This document shows, in pieces, positions 13,708-18,472 of a DNA stretch of 18,472 bases. The position numbers were made by a program, and so were the translations under genes. The DNA is from Acholeplasmataceae bacterium. GTDB taxonomy: Bacteria > Bacillota_I > Bacilli_A > Acholeplasmatales > Acholeplasmataceae. The notes below the pieces were generated by a model. The model did not search any database. It had not been told where the DNA came from and saw only the letters and a list, made by a program, of their open reading frames with translations. The first letter of the stretch is position 1. The number at the start of each line of letters is the position of its first letter. The stretch covers positions 1-18,472 of the forward strand of contig JAUSOA010000142.1 of assembly GCA_030656435.1 (NCBI GenBank), given 5' to 3'.

Positions 13708-14166
13708 ATGAAAATAAAAAAGACTTATTCAGAGCATGAAACCGAAGCTCTAGGCTATGAGCTTGGTTTACTCTTGAAAAATGAGCCTAAAATTGTTATT
13801 TTATTAGATGGCGAATTAGGTTCAGGAAAAACTACATTTACTAAAGGACTAGCTAGAGCTATTGGCGTAATAGATATCGTCAATAGCCCTACTTATACCA
13901 TTATGAAAAAATATAAAACTCCGGATCGACTTAAAGTCTTATATCATCTAGATTTATATAGACTTGAAGGTGTCGGAAGTGATTTTGATTTAGAGGAATA
14001 TATTGATGGATTTGGGATGATAGTTGTTGAATGGCCCTATCAGGCAGATGAACTACTTCCAAAGGATTATCTATTGATTCAGATTAAAAAACTAGGAGAA
14101 ATGGAAAGAGAGTTCACATTGACTTGTGTAGGATTTCCATGTAAACGTGCGGTGCATTTTATATGA
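13708..14166 (+). CDS. tsaE: tRNA t6A biosynthesis ATPase TsaE
   Basis: TsaE is the ATPase that cycles the TsaB-TsaD complex during N6-threonylcarbamoyladenosine formation at tRNA position 37. The 152 residues carry a Walker A loop GELGSGKT (35-42), then INSPTYTI-like NSPTYTIMKKY, and HLDLYRLEG. The acidic VVEWP segment also fits the family. GTAGGA overlapping the pgi stop serves as ribosome binding site. The stop overlaps the tsaB start (ATGA at 14163). Confidence 0.93.
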   Translation: MKIKKTYSEHETEALGYELGLLLKNEPKIVILLDGELGSGKTTFTKGLARAIGVIDIVNSPTYTIMKKYKTPDRLKVLYHLDLYRLEGVGSDFDLEEYIDGFGMIVVEWPYQADELLPKDYLLIQIKKLGEMEREFTLTCVGFPCKRAVHFI

Positions 14167-14762
14167 AAACTTTATTTTTTGATGTATCAACCAATGTTAT
14201 GTATGTCGGCTACGCTAAGGATGATATCTTAGTGGATTTTTCAATTCGCATTGCTCAAAGAGACCATGCAAAGTATCTTGTAGACCGCATAGATTCAGTT
14301 CTAAAGAGAAATAAACTTACTCTGGATATGATTGATGAAGTAATTATCGGATATGGTCCAGGCTCCTATACTGGAATTAGAATTGCAGTTGTTGTTGGAA
14401 AAATGCTTGCATATACTAAAAACATAAAGCTTCGAGTGATTAGTTCACTATATTTTATGACCTCGGGCTATGAAGGAAAAGTGGCTGCATTAATTGACGC
14501 ACGAAGAGGCTATGTGTTTTGTGCAATCTATGATGGAAACGAAGTGATTTTAAAGGATTCCTATCTTAAGCTTTCTGAACTATCAAGTAATGAAAAATAT
14601 AAAAATGCACAAACCATATTCATCGATGATAGAAGCTATGAAATCAACCCAAAGAAAATTAGAATTCATTCAACACTTGTTGATAATCCTCATGATCTAG
14701 TTCCTAACTATTTAAGAAGAACGGAAGCGGAAACCCTACATGATCAGAAAAGCAACAGTTAA
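14163..14762 (+). CDS. tsaB: tRNA t6A biosynthesis protein TsaB
   Basis: TsaB is the non-catalytic ASKHA-fold partner of TsaD. The 199 residues show FFDVSTNVMYVGY at the N terminus and the key segment GYGPGSYTGIRIAV, followed by ALIDARRGYVFCAIYDG. The C-terminal part is shorter than in the E. coli protein, as is common in Bacillota and Mollicutes. It overlaps tsaE by four bases and rimI by 23 bases, which points to coupled translation. Confidence 0.92.
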   Translation: MKTLFFDVSTNVMYVGYAKDDILVDFSIRIAQRDHAKYLVDRIDSVLKRNKLTLDMIDEVIIGYGPGSYTGIRIAVVVGKMLAYTKNIKLRVISSLYFMTSGYEGKVAALIDARRGYVFCAIYDGNEVILKDSYLKLSELSSNEKYKNAQTIFIDDRSYEINPKKIRIHSTLVDNPHDLVPNYLRRTEAETLHDQKSNS

Positions 14763-15168
14763 CGACATACCCTATCTTGTTAAAATTGAAAAGTTAGTTT
14801 TTGAACAATCGTTAGGGGAATCATTCTTATACGATGAGTTTATCTTAAATCCCTTTGCTCATTATTTTGTCTATGAAAAAAATAAAGATATCATCGGATA
14901 CATAGGATTTCGCGCAATCGATAAGGAATCAGAAATGATGAATTTTTGTGTGCACCCAGAGTATCAAGGACAAGGTATTGGAAAAGAGATATTGGAATAC
15001 GCGATTCAATATTTAAAGGATTTGCGTGTGAAAACCATATTATTAGAGGTTAGAAAAAGTAATAAAAAAGGTATTGCCATCTATGAAAAATTTGGCTTTA
15101 AGCAGTCACATGTAAGAAAAAATTATTATGGGTCGGAAGACGCATTTGTCTATATTAAGGAGGTGTAG
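14740..15168 (+). CDS. rimI: GNAT acetyltransferase RimI
   Basis: RimI acetylates the N-terminal amine of ribosomal protein S18 and other proteins. The 142 residues have the GNAT acetyl-CoA loop VHPEYQGQGIG (Q76-G81), LLEVRKSNKKGIAIYEKFGF, and the C-terminal NYYGSEDAFVYIKEV typical of RimI. The start overlaps the tsaB end by 23 bases, and tsaD follows two bases after the stop. The tsaB-rimI-tsaD order is conserved in many Bacillota. Confidence 0.92.
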   Translation: MIRKATVNDIPYLVKIEKLVFEQSLGESFLYDEFILNPFAHYFVYEKNKDIIGYIGFRAIDKESEMMNFCVHPEYQGQGIGKEILEYAIQYLKDLRVKTILLEVRKSNKKGIAIYEKFGFKQSHVRKNYYGSEDAFVYIKEV

Positions 15169-15170
15169 GT

Positions 15171-16172
15171 ATGATCATACTTGCAGTTGAATCAAGCTGT
15201 GATGAATCCAGCGTTGCTATTGTAAAAGATGGTAAAGAAGTTTTATCACACATCATTTTATCCCAAATCGATATCCACGCTATTTATGGTGGAGTCGTCC
15301 CTGAAATCGCTTCAAGAAACCATGTTGTCCATATGACGCGTGTTTTTGAGCAAGCCTTCAATGATGCAAAGCTTACTCCTAAAGATATCGATTTAGTTGC
15401 AGTTACCAAGGGTCCAGGTTTAATTGGCTCTCTACTTGTTGGTATCAATGCAGCAACCACATTTGCATTCGCACATCAAAAACCATTAATCGGTGTTAAT
15501 CATTTACATGGACATATCTATGCTGCAAATATTGATCACGAAATCAAGTTTCCTGCACTCGCACTTTTAGTCAGTGGCGGACATACAGAACTTATTTATA
15601 TGAAGGGTCATATGGATTTCACGTTACTAGGAACTACACTTGATGATGCAGTTGGAGAAGCCTATGATAAGGTTGCTAGAACCCTAGGGTTGTCTTACCC
15701 AGGTGGACCAATTGTCGATAAACTTGCTCAAAGCGGTGAAGACACCTATAACCTCCCTAGACCCTTTTTAGATAAAAGTGCATATAACTTCAGCTTCTCT
15801 GGTTTAAAGAGTGCTGTCATCAATACAGTGCACAATGCAGAGCAAAGAAAAGAGAGTATTCGAATCAATGATATGTGTGCATCCTTTCAAGCAAGTGTTT
15901 TAGATGTTATTATTGAAAAGACGAAACATGCCTCTGAATCCTTTGATGTTAAGCAAATTATCATCAGTGGTGGAGTTGCTGCAAATAGAGGTTTAAGAAG
16001 TAGAATATACAATGAAATTCCTAATAAAGAGATCATTATTCCTAAGATGGAGTATTGCACAGATAACGCTGCGATGATTGGTGCTGCAGCATATCATCAA
16101 TATTTAATTGAAGGCGCACTACCCAATTACCTTTTAGGTGGGGAATCGACACTCAATATCGAAAGCAAATAA
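15171..16172 (+). CDS. tsaD: tRNA N6-adenosine threonylcarbamoyltransferase TsaD
   Basis: TsaD transfers the threonylcarbamoyl group from threonylcarbamoyl-AMP to A37 of tRNAs reading ANN codons. The 333 residues are the normal length. Motifs in order: LAVESSCDESSVAI, VPEIASRNH, VTKGPGLIGSLLVG, the metal ligands H111 and H115 in NHLHGH, LLVSGGHTELIY, GEAYDKVARTLGL, ISGGVAANRGLR and TDNAAMIGAAA with the metal-binding Asp. AGGAGGTG precedes the start. It closes the operon and is followed by a terminator. TsaC/Sua5, the remaining t6A enzyme, is not in this window. Confidence 0.97.
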   Translation: MIILAVESSCDESSVAIVKDGKEVLSHIILSQIDIHAIYGGVVPEIASRNHVVHMTRVFEQAFNDAKLTPKDIDLVAVTKGPGLIGSLLVGINAATTFAFAHQKPLIGVNHLHGHIYAANIDHEIKFPALALLVSGGHTELIYMKGHMDFTLLGTTLDDAVGEAYDKVARTLGLSYPGGPIVDKLAQSGEDTYNLPRPFLDKSAYNFSFSGLKSAVINTVHNAEQRKESIRINDMCASFQASVLDVIIEKTKHASESFDVKQIIISGGVAANRGLRSRIYNEIPNKEIIIPKMEYCTDNAAMIGAAAYHQYLIEGALPNYLLGGESTLNIESK

Positions 16173-16192
16173 CCGGACAGGTTATTTTTTTT
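16168..16192 (+). terminator. Intrinsic terminator after tsaD
   Basis: AATAACC (16168-16174) pairs with GGTTATT (16180-16186) around GGACA, followed by T's to 16192. The stem contains the tsaD stop codon. Confidence 0.88.
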
Positions 16193-16344
16193 GGTCAAAG
16201 TCTCATATACAAGGAAACAATACAAATTATTGGTAAAAAAGACCATTATGTTATATAAGTCATATTTATATGTATTTCAGAAAAATCATATATAATGTAT
16301 ATCAAGCGATATAACGCAATTCATGATAAATAAGTGCGAAAATA

Positions 16345-16373
16345 TTGTATTTTATTTAGTAAAAGAATAATAT
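16345..16373 (+). promoter_or_regulatory. Promoter candidate for the large membrane-anchored protein
   Basis: TTGTAT (16345-16350), a 17-base spacer and TAATAT (16368-16373) are close enough to the gene to place the start near 16380, just before GAGGGAG. A second candidate is a TATAAT at 16291-16296 without a good -35. The rest of 16193-16397 is very AT-rich with short repeated CATAT/ATATG words and shows no gene. Confidence 0.45.
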
Positions 16374-16397
16374 AGAAATAACGAGGGAGTGATATAT

Positions 16398-18068
16398 ATG
16401 AAGTTTTTGTTTAAACTAATTGTAATGCCCATTTTAATGATTGTTGCTATACCCCTTCTTGTGCTTGCTCTTCTATACAAGAGCGTAGAAATTCCAATAG
16501 AGGATTTTGAAGGAACGACAGCTGCTCCACTTTCACAAATGATTGAAGATGAAATGGACGCATTTTTGGTGAATCCAACATCAACCTCATCTGTCAATCT
16601 TTCTATTGCACAATCAGATGCCAATGCTATGCTTAAAGCGAAGTTTTTAGAAACGAATCCAAATTATATGAAGGATGGCGCTACTGACGACGAAAAATAT
16701 TATGTCTTAAAGGAAGAATATTACGGATACCAAGGTTCTTGGGTAAGATTCAAGGATGATATCGTTGAAATCGAGTCAGGAGCTCATGTATTTGTCAGTG
16801 GTTTTACTTATAAAACAAGATTATTAATAACCTTTAAACTTACTGTGGATACAGATGAAATCGTATTGAAACTAGAAAAGTTGACCATAGGGAATATGCC
16901 ACTTGCGTGGACCTTTTCAACAGCTAGCTGGATTGCAGAAAAGGTAACAGGACAAGATATCAAGGGATTAATTGATGATCAGCTTGGTGGACTTGCTACA
17001 TTTGATGCTGTTAAAAGAGAAGTAAGAATAGATGTAGATAAGGCGTTAGAACAAATGATGAGTGATGATCCTGCAAGCTTAGCACTCATTAACTCACTAT
17101 TGGCATTTATTGAAGAAAATGATTTACTTGATATCGGTTTTACGGATGGTAAATTCGGAGCTGACCTAAATTTAGGTAAGACAGTGGATAACTCCACAGT
17201 GTTCACACTTTTAGAATCTCAAAAGATATTGAATGATGCACATTTGCAATCGATTTTAGCCTCCAAGGCAAGTGCGATGATTTTTTCTACACTGGGTTCA
17301 ACCAATCCAACGCCATTTATTGATTTAGACCAATTCACTTTGAATCGTGTATTTGAATATTTCATGCGAGAAGCTCAAGTCTCAAATGGAGTCCTACAGG
17401 AAAGTCCGATTTTAGGAAAATATACAATGCGCGCATATGTTCCATATGTAACAATAAGTGGTGGTAGCTTCGTAGTCAATATTCCAGTTACGATTGAAGA
17501 TACAGAAGTGGCAGGAAACAAATACCAAACCATTATTAAGATTGATGCAACTCCAGAAATTGATGGAAACGATTTAAGAATCGTATTGAATACATTAGCA
17601 GCTGGTGAAGTTACATTAGGAAATGAACATATGGGTAATATTTTAACTGTCTTGGGTAATGACAATGGATTTATCGTTGACGGTGCATTTGTTATTGAAA
17701 ACTTTGATGAGCAAATGAATGCCGCCGGTATGAGTATTCAGTCTGTTGCTGTAACGAACAATTCATTAAGACTTTATGTATCATTAAGTAGTACAATTCC
17801 AATTCAAGATATTCAAAATGCAGTGGAAGACGTATTGAATGCAATCGCAAACAATCCAAGTTATCCACCTGAATTAAATGATGCAATTAATAATGTCATT
17901 GGTTCTCTATTAGATCCAGAAGTTTCTACTGAAGAAGCAATTGAAAACTTAGTTGCTGCTATGGATGGTTTATCTGATGAAGAACAAGAAGAACTCTATA
18001 ATGATTTAGTTGCTGCATTCGCAGATACTAGTTTAAATTATGAAGATTTATTTAATATAATCCCATAA
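16398..18068 (+). CDS. Membrane-anchored protein with two similar beta-rich halves, unknown function
   Basis: The 556-residue product has one N-terminal helix (about 6-27) with basic residues before it, so most of the chain should be outside the membrane. No lipobox Cys is seen. A first region (about 66-185) has NLSIAQSDANAMLKAKF, a strand-rich middle and LEKLTIGNMPLAWTF. A second (about 306-420) has IDLDQFTLNRVFEYFM, VPYVTISGGSFVVNIPVTI and IVLNTLAAGEVTLG in the same order. The pattern of an early helix with Asn, long amphipathic strands and a late LxIGxMPL turn resembles the YpmS (DUF2140) type, suggesting a tandem copy. This is by eye. The last 100 residues are acidic and Asn-rich. The start is ATG 16398, eight bases after GAGGGAG; a GTG at 16389 overlaps that site. 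It is monocistronic, with its own terminator. Confidence 0.8.
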   Translation: MKFLFKLIVMPILMIVAIPLLVLALLYKSVEIPIEDFEGTTAAPLSQMIEDEMDAFLVNPTSTSSVNLSIAQSDANAMLKAKFLETNPNYMKDGATDDEKYYVLKEEYYGYQGSWVRFKDDIVEIESGAHVFVSGFTYKTRLLITFKLTVDTDEIVLKLEKLTIGNMPLAWTFSTASWIAEKVTGQDIKGLIDDQLGGLATFDAVKREVRIDVDKALEQMMSDDPASLALINSLLAFIEENDLLDIGFTDGKFGADLNLGKTVDNSTVFTLLESQKILNDAHLQSILASKASAMIFSTLGSTNPTPFIDLDQFTLNRVFEYFMREAQVSNGVLQESPILGKYTMRAYVPYVTISGGSFVVNIPVTIEDTEVAGNKYQTIIKIDATPEIDGNDLRIVLNTLAAGEVTLGNEHMGNILTVLGNDNGFIVDGAFVIENFDEQMNAAGMSIQSVAVTNNSLRLYVSLSSTIPIQDIQNAVEDVLNAIANNPSYPPELNDAINNVIGSLLDPEVSTEEAIENLVAAMDGLSDEEQEELYNDLVAAFADTSLNYEDLFNIIP

Positions 18069-18086
18069 CAAAGTTATGCAAAATAG

Positions 18087-18118
18087 AAATCGGTTGAATT
18101 CGTCAACCGATTTTTTTT
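18087..18118 (+). terminator. Intrinsic terminator after the membrane-anchored protein gene
   Basis: AAATCGGTTGA (18087-18097) pairs perfectly with TCAACCGATTT (18103-18113) around ATTCG, and T's run to 18118. It is the longest terminator stem in the window. Confidence 0.95.
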
Positions 18119-18125
18119 GTCGTCC

Positions 18126-18154
18126 TTGTAGTTTAGGCTAAAGCATTATATAAT
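18126..18154 (+). promoter_or_regulatory. Promoter of glnS
   Basis: TTGTAG (18126-18131), a 17-base spacer and TATAAT (18149-18154) give a good vegetative promoter right after the terminator. Transcription would start near 18161, a few bases before GAGGTGA. There is no room for a T-box leader, which often controls aminoacyl-tRNA synthetase genes in Bacillota. Confidence 0.7.
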
Positions 18155-18177
18155 AAATAAGACAATGAGGTGAAATT

Positions 18178-18472
18178 ATGGAATACACATCCAATTTTAT
18201 TAAAACCATCATCGAAGCAGATTTGGCCAGTGGAAAACACAAGGAAATTATTACTAGATTTCCACCTGAACCCAACGGATTCCTTCATATTGGACACGCA
18301 AGAGCAATCATTACTGATTTTGAAAGTGCGACTCAATATGGTGGATACACAAATCTTCGCTATGATGATACCAATCCAAGTAAAGAAGACGATATTTATG
18401 TCAAAGCAATCCTAGATGATATTCGTTGGTTGGGCTATGAACCAAAGAACGTTTTTTTTGCATCCAATTATT
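18178..18472 (+). CDS. glnS: Glutaminyl-tRNA synthetase (3' end outside window)
   Basis: Only the first 98 residues are present. The class I HIGH region reads RFPPEPNGFLHIGHARAI, and LRYDDTNPSKEDDIYVKAILDDIRWLGYEP follows. PPEPNG before HIGH and the DDTNP segment are the hallmarks of GlnRS and distinguish it from bacterial GluRS, which has a shorter APSPTG-type sequence. GAGGTGA (18167-18173) precedes the ATG at 18178. A run of eight T's lies at 18452-18459, within an intact frame. Direct charging of tRNA-Gln is uncommon in Bacillota and Mollicutes, which mostly use GluRS plus GatCAB. Confidence 0.93.
   Translation, partial: MEYTSNFIKTIIEADLASGKHKEIITRFPPEPNGFLHIGHARAIITDFESATQYGGYTNLRYDDTNPSKEDDIYVKAILDDIRWLGYEPKNVFFASNY

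Noticed and set aside
18119..18177. T-box leader before glnS
   Set aside because: The promoter lies within 25 bases of the start codon, so there is no room, and no T-box sequence is present.
18170..18415. Alternative-frame open frame overlapping glnS, suggesting a frameshift
   Set aside because: The glnS frame is intact from 18178 to the window end with HIGH and DDTNP motifs; the other frame is a shadow.
18452..18459. Run of eight T's in glnS as a possible programmed slippage site
   Set aside because: The frame continues normally through the run and no second signal or structure is seen; such runs are expected in AT-rich DNA.
1..18472. CRISPR arrays, insertion sequences, phage genes or attachment sites
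   Set aside because: No spaced repeats, transposase motifs or terminal inverted repeats were seen; the direct repeat in the first gene codes for GLUG repeats.

Overview
The window looks like a chromosomal segment of a low-GC, wall-less or Bacillota-related bacterium, most like Acholeplasma and its relatives in the Mollicutes. The reasons are AT-rich codon use, Bacillota-type gene neighbourhoods (YutD, NifU-like YutI, YugI-type S1 protein next to pgi), strong GGAGG ribosome binding sites, and a MEP isoprenoid gene. TGA is a stop codon here (for example the ATGA overlaps at 8844 and 14163) and Trp is TGG, so this is the standard code and not the Mycoplasma code. The taxonomic placement is inference.

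Layout. 1-573 is the end of a surface protein with GLUG repeats. Positions 599-2631 hold divergent hslO (Hsp33) and dusB with interleaved promoters, and dusB runs almost directly into a tRNA-Ser(CGA) gene. Positions 2832-4632 are a small three-gene operon: a four-helix membrane protein, a Nudix hydrolase and an alpha/beta-hydrolase-like protein without the usual catalytic His. hflX lies on the minus strand (4641-5903), preceded by a leader of about 255 nt with its own consensus promoter and an 11-codon leader peptide. Positions 6316-10779 form a tight operon: the c-di-AMP synthase gene cdaA, a small membrane protein, a membrane PAS/degenerate-GGDEF protein, 5-formyltetrahydrofolate cyclo-ligase, a fused ispDF and yutD. 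Two single-gene units follow, a NifU-like protein and a DegV protein, each ended by a clear terminator. Positions 12058-16172 look like one operon: the S1 protein, pgi, tsaE, tsaB, rimI and tsaD, which supplies most of the t6A tRNA-modification machinery. Then come a large membrane-anchored protein of unknown function with two similar halves and the start of glnS.

How they work together. Much of the window serves translation and tRNA quality: DusB and the Tsa proteins modify tRNA, RimI acetylates protein N termini, HflX splits stalled ribosomes, GlnRS charges tRNA-Gln, and the S1 protein is probably ribosome-associated. The cdaA operon joins second-messenger synthesis with folate and isoprenoid metabolism.

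The most notable signal is the hflX leader. It has a consensus promoter (TTGAGT-17-TATAAT) and a strong ribosome binding site in front of a peptide MYIKLRNHSNV carrying a K-L-R (+X+) motif. Two copies of CUCAAA flank this small gene and can each pair with its ribosome binding site, and a long-range stem starts at its stop codon. This resembles the ribosome-stalling leaders of antibiotic-inducible resistance genes, including the one known for Listeria HflXr. No classical U-tract terminator is visible in the leader, so the output mechanism is open.
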